A DNA stretch of 64,000 bases from Plicaturopsis crispa FD-325 SS-3 (taxonomy: Eukaryota; Basidiomycota; Agaricomycetes; Amylocorticiales; Amylocorticiaceae). This document shows, in pieces, positions 22,648 to 32,675 of this stretch (position 1 is the first letter of the stretch; the number at the start of each line of letters is the position of its first letter). The notes under the pieces were generated by a model that did not search any database, was not told the origin of the DNA, and saw nothing but the letters and a program-made list of their open reading frames with translations. Location of the stretch: the NCBI GenBank assembly GCA_000827205.1, contig KN832556.1:289436-353435 (forward strand), in the 5' to 3' direction. Position numbers and translations under genes: made by a program.

Positions 22648-23683
22648 CTACTTGGCCTGCGAGGATCGACCTTAGCAAGACTTCGACCAAGCGATGAGCA
22701 GGACTTACATGTCGAGTAGCGGCAGTCTCTCGCGCCATGAGATCGTTTAGGCACCTTGCGACAATACCGACACCCTCCTCGACCGCAGCCTTGTCGTGTT
22801 CAGCCACCCGGCCGAGAAGCCTTCGGAAACGATCAGGATGCCAGCGCAGCAGAGCACTCCTGATCCTGTCCTTGCGCGACTGGCCTTCCGAGTGCGCCGT
22901 GGAAAAGAGGAACATGACGATGGCAGCAGGAGTAATTGCGTTCGGTCCCGAAGGACGGCTGGCGGTTGGCCATGGAATGGTAGCGAATGTTAATGCGTCT
23001 CGAGATGCTGCGATCGCTGCCCAGCGGCGTTCGTGCTCTTTCCACGCATGCGACATGACCTTGTCCGACCGTTCCTGCTCCCGGCGCTCGTGCTCCTGCG
23101 CGCGTGCCTGCTCTTGTGCGCGCGCCTCACGCTGCCGCTGCCGTGCATGCGCCTCGTACTGCCGGTACTCGTCCTGCATAGCGCGTGTCCGCGCACGCTC
23201 CCGCTCGGCCGCGGCGCGTCGCGCCCTTTCCTGCTCGCGCATGTACCGCTCCGCCTCGACCTCGTACCCGTACATCAGCTCCTCCCACATGCGCTGCCGC
23301 AGCTCGTCCTTGCCCAGCCCGCGCTCTTCCCGACGTTTTTCCTCGTCTATGAATATCTGCTCCCGCAGTACCCACTCCTCAGTCTTGCCGCTCCGCGGCC
23401 CACGTTTCTCGGTCTCCTTCTCGAGGACCCAGGTATACGTCTGCGCCATGTGGGTCCACGGGCCGTCGGGGACGCTCGGGGCTGGCGCGCGTCGAGGATG
23501 GCCGTCTGGCCGCGGCGGGGGTTTGGGCATGGGCATGGCATTGACCGGCGCACCGTCTGTGGCAGAGCGGTACACTCTTTTTCGGGGAGGAGGCTGCGGG
23601 GGCATCGGCGGGGGCTGGGACCATGTGCATCGAGTCCTTGGTGCTGGGCGGCTGGTGCCAAACATCGGAGGCCTAGTGTCCAT
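22648..23683 (-). CDS. NFKBIL1-like (IkBL family) coiled-coil protein
   Basis: The ATG at 23683 opens MDTRPPMFGTSRPAPRT and a proline-rich lead. A long charged coiled coil follows, full of Arg, Glu and Ala (AERYMREQERARRAAAERER onward). The C-terminal domain reads RIRSALLRWHPDRFRRLLGR, then VEEGVGIVARCLNDLMARE, which matches the C-terminal signature of human NFKBIL1. The ankyrin repeats of the animal protein are absent. I end the gene at 22648 after a probable 52-base last intron (GTAAGT...CTAAG...CAG) that leaves RHAK and TAG; without it the frame runs on to 22607. The plus strand here is also open for over 300 codons because of base bias, and is not a gene. The molecular role is unclear; animal IkBL is linked to RNA processing. 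Confidence 0.7.
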
Positions 23684-24314
23684 AGCAAACTAATGCCTAA
23701 GTAGGAGATACCTGTACCGCGGGCAGGAAGTCGAGAAAGATGCAAGTTGTCCGTGCTGTTGTTGCACAAGTAAAACCACGCTCAAGCGAGGTTGGGGGTT
23801 GGTGTAGAGGTCGTTGAGGGCATGGCGAGCCTGTTCGCCCCGTGTATGCAGTTTTTTATCGAAACATGATCGCCGTGTACGTTATTTTCTGGCCTCGTTG
23901 CACCGCGAGGATCACAAAATCAAGAACGTGGACGTGCAGGCGTAGGCAGAGCTGAGAGACCCTTAAACGCAAGTTCCTTTTGTTGTCGTCACTTGACAGC
24001 AGTGGATTGGCAGAGAGTTATACAAGGACATGGCCGAACGAGATCAAGGAGCGATAAGTAGCAGGCGATAACGGCGCGGCGTGCGCATGATAGTTAGACG
24101 AGAAGAGTACATATGTAGCAAAAGGCTGAAAGATCTACTATCGCCTTCTACCGTATATCACCGGAGTGTCATGCCCATAGATGCCTGCGAGATAACATGG
24201 TGGTCTCCGCGTTGGGCAGTGACGTTGAGCTTGTAATGGCCTGGAAATAAAAGAAAAAAGAAAGAAAACGCGCCCGGAGAAGTTGCGAAACGGATGAAAG
24301 TCTAGTCATCTACC
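23684..24314. other. Intergenic, nothing recognised
   Basis: This 631-base gap lies between the NFKBIL1-like promoter and the 3' end of the CK2-like gene. I see no frame, RNA gene or repeat in it. Confidence 0.4.
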
Positions 24315-25785
24315 TCATGTCGAGCAAAACCCCGAATCGCTGAAAAAATCTCCCTTTGCAGACGTTGCTTCCAATCGTACCGAGTCTGTTAAGAGAGGTG
24401 TACAGTTGAGTTATGCACACAACGGGACGGGGGAGAGATACTCACTGAAATACACGTGGGCTTGGGCCTCCTTGGCCGTCAGCCTTTTACTGTGGTCGTA
24501 TCGGAGCAATTTGTCGAGCAAATCTATGGCTTCGGGGGTAGCAAGATGCTGGTTGTCGGCCGTGGTAAATCGACTCCACGCCTGCTTAGGATAACTGTGG
24601 CGCGCCACACGGTCAGGACAGGCGACCTAGACCCTCAAAAAATAAATGTACACACTTGCGGAGGAGACTTTCGATCTCTGTTTCGAAATGTATAGCATAC
24701 GTCTTGAGGTATACGTCGAAGTCATTTGTGCCCAAGCATTTCATGATCTTCAGGAGCTGGTCGTTGTTGTCTAGGCCACGGAAGAAATGCTCCCTCCTAA
24801 ATATCTGTACGATGGTGTCAGCACACTGCATACACTGCATAGAAGGCATCTCACCATAGATGCGAACATACACCCAACACTCCATAGGCTAAAAATGGGT
24901 CCACGTTAGAGAGGGCATGATAAAAATGGCCTAATGACGTACTCCAAGCTGTAATCGTATTTCTTGTACCCTACCAAGAGCTCTGGAGCTTTATAGTATC
25001 GGGACCCTACTCGTATGTGATACTCAACTCCAGGGTGGTAAAATTCTGCGAGGCCCCAATCGATGAGGCGAAGCTGCAGAGGCTTGTTAAAAGCTTGACT
25101 TTGAATTTATCCGTGTCGTACTTACTTTGCGGCGACGGTGGTCTATCATGACATTGCCAGGTTTGACGTCTCGATGCATAACGCCATGTGCATGTGCGAA
25201 ATCTAACGCCTTTACGATGCGTTTGAGCCGTTGATATCTTGTGTATCGAGAAAGTTAGCGTACCTGGAGAAGTTGGAACACATAGTATTTGATATCGACC
25301 TCCGTCAACCGAGGAAACATCGTTTTCCACTCTGCGCTATCCACATGTTCCATAATCAGGCTGTGGTATCGTTTCGACGGATCCCGCACGACGTCGATAA
25401 GCGCGACAATGTTGGGCCCTCCCGTGAGATTGCGCAGGACCTTGATCTCGCGCTTGATCTTCCTAGCAGCGACAGGCTTCAGGACCTTGATGATGCAGGT
25501 ATCACTATTGGCCATGTCTATGCCCTCGAAAACCTGGATGTAAAAATATCCCGTTATTATCCATCTAAAACGTATAAGTAACGGCTGGCTGAAGACGTAC
25601 TTCACTGTATCGTCCGCCCCCGATCCTACGGCAGACTTCATATCGATCTGGTACGCTCCATTCGATACTGTGATGCTCTATAGCACTGTGAGCACGCCCC
25701 CTTTTCACGAAAATATTTCGTGCACACCATAATCATGCCACGACGGTCCCAGAGCGCTGTTGACATTACTATAGACGCGAGCCAT
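24315..25785 (-). CDS. Casein kinase 2 catalytic (alpha) subunit, divergent paralogue
   Basis: CK2 phosphorylates acidic serine/threonine sites. The ATG at 25785 gives [19 protein letters not shown], then [20 protein letters not shown] with [29 protein letters not shown] with the ATP lysine, [34 protein letters not shown] with the CK2-type DWG motif, [53 protein letters not shown] and [20 protein letters not shown]. The order and DWG motif fix the family. Differences from the usual enzyme are clear: the basic run KKKK after LKPV is AARK, the RDVKPHN motif is RDVKPGN, and VASRYFKGPELL has become [12 protein letters not shown]. The tail after AHVYF is short ([20 protein letters not shown]) and ends at 24315. 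It is probably an extra copy beside a canonical CK2 elsewhere. Confidence 0.9.
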
Positions 25786-26382
25786 GCCTTGCCCGAGTAT
25801 AAGGCTGGCTGATGTGCAAGACAAGAAAGGGGGGGCAAGTGGGCTAGCTGAGACGCCGCTGTTGCATTTACCCTCGACGGTCGACAACGAGGACAACGCA
25901 CGACTCAAGTTTCTAGTCAAGAGACAAAACGTTGCCAGCTTGCTGTGTCTTGTCTCCAAATGCGGCTGTCAATAGGGGACCTTTTTTCCAGATCAAGGTC
26001 TACTGATGAAGATTTTTGACCCGTTCCTCCTCCGACGCGAGGAAAACTTTTACGATTGGCGTGGGACGCAGGGTCAGATTGCGAAAGAATGATAGTAGTA
26101 GTATTAGATTAGATGGAGCTCAAAACATAGAACCGAGTGAGTATACAACGACGGGCATAACAATGTTCGCGAATAGGAAAACATTACTGACACATAGATG
26201 AGAAAGAGCGACGGGCAAGCAGCAGATTGAACGATAGAACGATAGCAATTAAGTCTTATGATATGCAAAACCTGGTGACTGGACATCAATACCACCGTTC
26301 GGCACGGATGACAGGGACGAGCACTCACGAGTATGAAATGAGAGAAAGAACCGACCCCGCAGCACAGGGCCCCTCTCAAATG
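25786..26382. other. Intergenic, nothing recognised
   Basis: This 597-base stretch is the promoter of the CK2-like gene plus the 3' flank of the Sec7/PH gene. Short frames on either strand have no features. Confidence 0.4.
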
Positions 26383-29300
26383 CTACGACCGAAGACCATC
26401 GTCGTGCTCGGGAGCCCCGACTTGAAGAAACGCAAGAACCACGGGAATAGAGCTATTTTGTTGACATTGCAGCTCAAGCGCCTTCCCAGACCACAGCCTT
26501 CCCTCTGTGTGAGACTGCTCGCCTATCCGTGAGTCCTCGCTATCGCGCGAAGCACTTGTCTCGGCAGAGGGAACTTCGGGCTCCGTCTTCCCTGGCCCAT
26601 GCCGGTGATAGACAGCGCTGCGAGATTTGGAGCGGGCGTGCGTTGAGCCTCGAGCAGCAACAGGATCTTTCCGGGGACTCTTTGCTCCGCCTCTATAACC
26701 CGGAGAGCTATCGCCGTTGGATGGAGACCCCAACCGATAGAGAGCCTGGTCGATGGCAGACGCACGCGGAGGCCCGTGACTGACGCCCGTCCCTACCAAA
26801 GTCTCCTGCAAGACTTTGAATGCAATATCCTCAGCCGCGCGGTGGAATTTAGATGATCCGGCGGACAGGACGCTGTTCGATGTGCTTGGTGTTGCAGCAT
26901 CGATCTGGCGTCGCATTTGAACAGACCACTGATGGCGTATCAGCGGGTCGTCCACGCTGAACATATATCGACGCTTGGTCCCTGTATGGTCTGCAAACGC
27001 TGCCTGGAATGTATTCCGCATGAAGGCACGTTCAACCACCACGGGGCTGCTCAAGGGAAGCCCAGAGTACGCGAGGGCATTCGGACCCGACCGCGACATG
27101 GTCATAGTCTTCGAGCCTAGCGATGTCCCAGTTACACGGAAGGACACCTCCGAAGACTTGGCGAAATTGAGCTCAGCTGGCTCGAAGTGAAGATCTTGGC
27201 CGAAAAGGTGGATGGTCAACTGCGCGTCCGGCTGAGGTATGCGTAAGATGATGGGCTCCGACTGAATGCGATATGTGAGGCGGGGAGGCAGGGGACGTTT
27301 GATGGTTATGGTCGCGTCAGGAGGGCCGCCCAGTGCAGGATTTCGGGCCTGCGAAAGCTTCTCACGGCGGATTGAGCGGTGAAGATTGCTCAGAAGGTCG
27401 TCTGATACTAAGCCCCTCGCATCATACCGTCTGAAGGCCTCGATGAAATCGCGGTTTGTCACATTTCGCCGAGGATAGCTTGTCACGCCAGGCTCCTGCG
27501 CTACGGCCCCGTGCATGACTTCGTTGAGCTGAACAATAGCACGCACGAGCCGGACGGCGAGGTCCTTATCGTAGGCTACACTTCCAGCATTTGCTTCATA
27601 CCACCGGCTCGCAAAGGCGTCCAGTAAGACCTCTAGCGGCGGATACCCTTGAGTAGGTGTCGACGGGATGTTGATGGAATGTAGGAAGACTCGGAGGGCC
27701 CTGTCCACTCGTAAACCTGCAAAGCCAAACTCGTCCAGATATGCCTTCAGAACGAATTTAGACGTCCGTCGTGACAGATAGTCGCCTAATCGTCTTCGGT
27801 CCAAATCCAAAGTCTTGAACAAGAGCTGTCCAAGTGCGATAGGATCATCCCGACTACCCGTCTTTTCGAATAACGATGAGATAGCGTGGTCGGCGTCTTT
27901 GTCAAATTGGTGAACGAAAGTGCGTATTAGTGGATGTCGAGGAGCTGTGGCGTAATTTGGTGTTATTCGCTGTGGCTCGTCTCGGTCTGCGTTGAACCGA
28001 AGGTTCTTCAACAGAACGACGCTTTTGATCATGAACTTGCGATCTGAAGGATTGGGTTTGGACTTGTCGAGGAGTGTGTCTTGATCTTTGACGACTGGCT
28101 TTGCGATGACGAGTAGATCGGTGAAGAGGAATAGGAACCGATCCTTCACAGTGTTCGCGTTGACCACCTGTAGAACCGGCGAGGATAGGAGCAGTTTACG
28201 TGGAGGTTCATCGATGGCAGAGGCCCACATTGGACTTCGTGGGCCATGGCCTAGCATTGACTCGAGGCGCTCTATCACAACAGCACCTTGCGGTGTGTCG
28301 TAGTTACCATTGGAGTATTGCGAGGACGTGTTCGACGACGAGCCCGACGTGGAATGTGGAGGGTAATCGGAAACGGACGACAATGGATCTGGCGTTGCCG
28401 AGGAGGGTTGGTCAGATGGGGATGGGAATGGGGGCGACGAGTCTGAGTACTGATAGACGTGATTAGAAGAGCCGTTGTGCGATGATCCGTTGGCCTCTGG
28501 TATTATCTTCTTCGCTTTGGGCGTCTTCTCGACATCGCTAAGCGCCGCATGCTTCCCGTGCGGCGTGCTTAATCCACGAGTCGCCGAAGAATACTTGGCG
28601 TCACCTGCGGCATGTGGCTTCCCAGGTATTGTGCTTCCACTGGTATTCGTCGGCGTGCGTGACTTTTCGCTGCCCCCCTCCTCAACGTCAGAAATAAAGT
28701 CAGTTTCCTTGCGACCGCGCAGGAGGCCCGATAATGACGGTTTTATGATCGGGGCGCGGATTTCGACGGAGGGTGGTGAGGATGAAGAATTGGAGGCGAA
28801 TGCCGACGACTGTGACGAAAATAATTTATTCCTGCTCAACCACTTCTTGGCACCTTCGAGACTGGTTGGCAATGACTTCTGATGAGAGGAAGTTGGGGGA
28901 GAAGAGATATTGAAGTAGTCGACACGAGATGAAGCCGAAGATTGCCCAGGGGAGGAAGGGTCAAATCGTGCGAATAGTCTTGTATCAGACGCCTGGTGAG
29001 CCAGCTTCCTATCTCCTCCAACGTGCGGCGAGGTAGCAGGAGTGTTACTCGACGAAGCCGAGAGAGGGCCGAGTCCGTCGGATTCACTTCCGTTCAGGCC
29101 AAGCATAATATCAGGCGTGGATGCGGACAGTGACATCCCCCGTGTACGATTTCTTTCCTCTTCAAGGCGTTTCATGCCAGGGAAGGGGAATAATTTGGCA
29201 TTGCTCGCACTGTACTTCTGCAGATCTGCGGATGACGGAGGAGGGATAGGCGAAACACCACTACGGGATTGCGGCGCCAGTGACATGACGGATACAGACG

Positions 29301-31512
29301 CCGACGGAGACTGCATTGGTGGCGGTGGGTAGATTTGCTGATGTGCGAAGGTTCCCATAATATCTGGCTTCGGACTTGTCAAGCTTGAGCCACTCTCCCG
29401 ACTGACAGTGGAGTCTGTATGATCCCGCTGTTGCTCGCGTGCCACGATACTGTTCGAGCGTGACCGACGACCTCCGCTGGACCCGCTCCGGGTGAAGGTA
29501 CTCTTCACTTTCTCCCAAGCACTTGACGAACTCCCATCACCATTTCGTTTGAAGAAAGCATCGCCGACGGGTGATCGGCCATCTTCCCAGTCCAACTCTC
29601 CGTTCGAGGGTGACCGCTCGAAGTGCGCGGGAGACGCGACTGAGAGTCGAGCAGGGTAGACCTGAGGGGAATTGGAGCTGTCACTTGCATGGGGAGTGGA
29701 AGCCGAGTGCGACACCGCGGCAACAGATGACGGCGAGGGTGGAACGTATGAGGGGTGAACCTCTGGCGATGTCTCTACTTCCACCACCACATCCTTGGAG
29801 AATGACTCCGAGGAGTCGCGTGGATCAGAATGCTCGTATGCGCGCGGAGACAGCTCGACAGAATCATCAGCAGATTGCAAATTCTCATCTTGGTCGTCTT
29901 CTGGGGCATCCATGCCATCCAGTTCCTCGTCCTCGTAATCATCCTGTATAGGTATACGAGATTCTGGAACTTTATACGCAGTCAGCCAAGGAGAATAAAA
30001 CAAACCAAAATCAAACTGCCTACCAGGATCCGCAATCCAGCTAATTTCACGTTCGTTGTCATCATTGTACGGCGAAACGCGCCTATGACTTTCGGCCGGA
30101 TAGAGAACTTCCTCCTCTTCATCTTCCTCGCGAGCGACTTTCTCTTTGAGTGGTGTTGTGAAAGGGCTGGACGGAAACCGCTCATGCTTGGAAGGTGTCT
30201 TCTGCGTCCCCGACAAGAAGAAAGGAACGCTAGCCGAAGCATGACCAGAGTCTGTCGACGCGTTAGACGGCGCATCGGATGTGTGTGGGACTCGTAATGA
30301 AGCCATCCGTTTGGGGGTCACAGGCATGTGTGGCGGCGGGGGCGGCAATTGTGGCGGGTCGTCTGGGCCATCATCATCTTCAACGACCACACTTCTCCGC
30401 TTTCTGGGTGCCTCGTATGCAGAAGCATTCTCTCCCGTCAAAGTTGCAAAAGTATTTCCACGATTGCGGTCGAGGCTGGGTGATGCTGAGGGTGCACGTT
30501 GGAGATCAAACGGCACAGGTGTCGGAGGAAGTGGCGTAGGCGGAACTATCGGTGTGTTTGGCGTCGTCGATGGAGGTTCTGAGTCGTCGACGGGCGTCGT
30601 TGCATTTACAGATTTACCGCGAGATCTCCGTCGCCGGCGCCTATTTGGAGGGGGCGACGGAGCGCCTAGCTCTTCGCCACCGCTCGTTAAATCACCATTT
30701 CCATTAGTGCGGTTCCCCAATTGGCGGAACAGATTTTTCCGTGCGGCCGATCGTTCACCGCCAGAGACAGTGTTATTTCTCGTTACGGAAGTAGGCGAGG
30801 GTGATCCAAAAGGCGATGCAGACGGGTCATACGGCTCGCCAGTGAGCTTCGTCAGCGCCATCATACGCGCAGCAGCACTATTAGAGCGGGAAAGCCCTTC
30901 GGCTTGAAGATATTGCAGTGCTGGTAGTATTGGGGTTGACGGTGATGAGCCAGGATAGAACGCCGGTGACCCTGGGGAGATTGGTGAATTCATGAAGAAC
31001 GGAGACCGCTGCATCTCTGCCAGACGTGACGGTATTGGAGATATTAAAGGTGGTGAGGTGTTGGGAGGAGGGTCGATCATAGGAGATTCGTCTGGTGACG
31101 AGTCGTTCTCGGGGCCCGCAGAATTCGGGGTCGGCGACTGCGCGACTCTTGCCTTCCCTTTAAAATCCTTGGACGTTCGGGAACGCGACCGAGAGCGGGA
31201 ACGTCGTTTGGATCGTGTGTTGGGCCCAGGAGATGTCACTCTAGCTTCCTCCGGCGGAGCAGTCTCGCCCTTGTCCTCGGGAGGTTGAGGATCGGAGGGT
31301 GGTGCTGCCTCCTCCGCCTCCACCTCTTCCGGCTCGGTATGACCATTCTGAGAGAATGTGGTGTCGCCCTTCTCTCCCTTTTCGCCCTCGCTGACGGCCT
31401 CGGCATGCATGGGTGGTCTCCGTCCGTCCTTCATCCGAGGTAGAGATGCGGCGCGTTTGAGTTTCGCGACGGCGAATGCGCGCTGTTCAGCAGCCGACGA
31501 CGACTGCTCCAT
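26383..31512 (-). CDS. Large Sec7-domain and PH-domain protein (SYT1-like Arf-GEF family)
   Basis: Sec7 proteins load GTP onto Arf GTPases at Golgi or endosome membranes. The frame is open for 1,709 codons from the ATG at 31512. About 1,100 residues of serine/proline-rich disordered sequence come first. A PH-like strand set (VKDRFLFLFTDLLVIAKPV) lies near 1120, a Sec7 domain at about 1210-1400 (RRRLGDYLSRRTSKFVLKAY, LDEFGFAGLRVDRALRVFL, LDAFASRWYEANAG) and a C-terminal PH domain near 1480-1590 (RRYMFSVDDPLIRHQWSVQM). A likely 54-base intron at about 29978-30031 (GTAGGC, T-rich, AAAG end) keeps the frame open and would delete 18 residues. The residue that should be the catalytic glutamate appears to be leucine (KTLDLDRR), so exchange activity is doubtful. 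Confidence 0.82.
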   Translation of the reverse strand: MEQSSSAAEQRAFAVAKLKRAASLPRMKDGRRPPMHAEAVSEGEKGEKGDTTFSQNGHTEPEEVEAEEAAPPSDPQPPEDKGETAPPEEARVTSPGPNTRSKRRSRSRSRSRTSKDFKGKARVAQSPTPNSAGPENDSSPDESPMIDPPPNTSPPLISPIPSRLAEMQRSPFFMNSPISPGSPAFYPGSSPSTPILPALQYLQAEGLSRSNSAAARMMALTKLTGEPYDPSASPFGSPSPTSVTRNNTVSGGERSAARKNLFRQLGNRTNGNGDLTSGGEELGAPSPPPNRRRRRRSRGKSVNATTPVDDSEPPSTTPNTPIVPPTPLPPTPVPFDLQRAPSASPSLDRNRGNTFATLTGENASAYEAPRKRRSVVVEDDDGPDDPPQLPPPPPHMPVTPKRMASLRVPHTSDAPSNASTDSGHASASVPFFLSGTQKTPSKHERFPSSPFTTPLKEKVAREEDEEEEVLYPAESHRRVSPYNDDNEREISWIADPGRQFDFGLFYSPWLTAYKVPESRIPIQDDYEDEELDGMDAPEDDQDENLQSADDSVELSPRAYEHSDPRDSSESFSKDVVVEVETSPEVHPSYVPPSPSSVAAVSHSASTPHASDSSNSPQVYPARLSVASPAHFERSPSNGELDWEDGRSPVGDAFFKRNGDGSSSSAWEKVKSTFTRSGSSGGRRSRSNSIVAREQQRDHTDSTVSRESGSSLTSPKPDIMGTFAHQQIYPPPPMQSPSASVSVMSLAPQSRSGVSPIPPPSSADLQKYSASNAKLFPFPGMKRLEEERNRTRGMSLSASTPDIMLGLNGSESDGLGPLSASSSNTPATSPHVGGDRKLAHQASDTRLFARFDPSSPGQSSASSRVDYFNISSPPTSSHQKSLPTSLEGAKKWLSRNKLFSSQSSAFASNSSSSPPSVEIRAPIIKPSLSGLLRGRKETDFISDVEEGGSEKSRTPTNTSGSTIPGKPHAAGDAKYSSATRGLSTPHGKHAALSDVEKTPKAKKIIPEANGSSHNGSSNHVYQYSDSSPPFPSPSDQPSSATPDPLSSVSDYPPHSTSGSSSNTSSQYSNGNYDTPQGAVVIERLESMLGHGPRSPMWASAIDEPPRKLLLSSPVLQVVNANTVKDRFLFLFTDLLVIAKPVVKDQDTLLDKSKPNPSDRKFMIKSVVLLKNLRFNADRDEPQRITPNYATAPRHPLIRTFVHQFDKDADHAISSLFEKTGSRDDPIALGQLLFKTLDLDRRRLGDYLSRRTSKFVLKAYLDEFGFAGLRVDRALRVFLHSINIPSTPTQGYPPLEVLLDAFASRWYEANAGSVAYDKDLAVRLVRAIVQLNEVMHGAVAQEPGVTSYPRRNVTNRDFIEAFRRYDARGLVSDDLLSNLHRSIRREKLSQARNPALGGPPDATITIKRPLPPRLTYRIQSEPIILRIPQPDAQLTIHLFGQDLHFEPAELNFAKSSEVSFRVTGTSLGSKTMTMSRSGPNALAYSGLPLSSPVVVERAFMRNTFQAAFADHTGTKRRYMFSVDDPLIRHQWSVQMRRQIDAATPSTSNSVLSAGSSKFHRAAEDIAFKVLQETLVGTGVSHGPPRASAIDQALYRLGSPSNGDSSPGYRGGAKSPRKDPVAARGSTHARSKSRSAVYHRHGPGKTEPEVPSAETSASRDSEDSRIGEQSHTEGRLWSGKALELQCQQNSSIPVVLAFLQVGAPEHDDGLRS

Positions 31513-32675
31513 TTCAGTCGTGTAGCTCCAATATTCCCGCGCGTAGGACTGTGCCCTCTAGTTTGCTCAAACATCAGCTGCAGTGCTCACAGGGGTACAA
31601 GGAAGGAAACGGACTTCGCTCACTATGAGCCCACCGACTCCCCTTCCGACGATGTGGAATTAGCTTGTGAGTTCTGCGGTAGTCTCTTTGGTCAGTTCGC
31701 GTAGAGAACAAGGTAAAGACGGGCTACAAACAGGACAGCAGAGGAGAAAGGCAAGAGGGCAGTTGATAAGTAGAAAGGGCGCTTGAAGTCTTCGAGACCA
31801 CTTGAAAAGTAACTACGTTGACCGGAACTAATTGCGGACTTCGGATCTTTTTTTTCTTTCCTCTGCTCACGCCGTCATGTCCTGTTGAAACGGCCTCGCG
31901 GTTTCCTCGAGGATCGCTGCGAAAAATATGGCGGGCAGCTCTGTATCCTCCTCATAACTCGAGGTACACGTTCAAATCACTCCGGGGGCACTTTAACGGT
32001 CAAGTCCTGACGAAACACGCCCTGTCCGCCTGGTGTGCACTGCCCAATGCGTTTCCCCGTGTAAGGTTGTACCCACAAATGTTTCCCCATCGCAGAGCGG
32101 TCATAATATTGAGGACGTCATATTTGCATCCAAAGGTCGTCTTCACCTTCCGTTTGGCCTTGAGGCGAATATATTTGACCTGACTACTTAGTAGGCGCCG
32201 TTAACTCCTGTCAAGAGACTTTCATTGACCTATTCTCATGTTACGGTCCATACACCAAGGTTGGCTTAATGCTACTCCGCATTAGCCTCCCTTGGGGTTC
32301 TTCGAACAGACCCGCGCGCTGCGCTGTCTCGGTAGGTCCCTGCTAGACGCCCAAAGGGCGTTTCCTGGTAAGGGGTTCCAAGAAGCAGAAGGACAAGAGT
32401 CTTGTACTAAAAGCCTTGACTACGGTGATACAACTCATCTCCGTGAGTCCCTCGAACACTTGTGTGTATTGTATTCTCCTAAAACGCTACTAACTCAAAA
32501 CCTCAATGTTGTTTTTCACCTAGCCGGTAGTCGCGCATGACCATTGTTTTCGTCTGTGTTACGTATGGACTACAACGATGCTCTGTCCAAGGGCGCATCA
32601 CCGTCGCATCGCCTTTCCACTATTTGCTTTACCTTAGCTGATGGATAACAGTTTAGATAACATCGATCAGCGCCC
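31513..32675. other. Long intergenic region, nothing recognised
   Basis: This 1.16-kb gap is the promoter region of the Sec7/PH gene and the 3' flank of the flavin reductase gene. Plus-strand frames at 31818-32183 and 32292-32540 lack any domain or good splice context. No inverted repeat or RNA gene was found by eye. Confidence 0.4.

Noticed and set aside
22737-23693. Plus-strand open frame of 318 codons
   Set aside because: It is the shadow of the NFKBIL1-like gene; its cysteine/serine/arginine-rich low-complexity translation is a by-product of the coiled-coil codons on the other strand.
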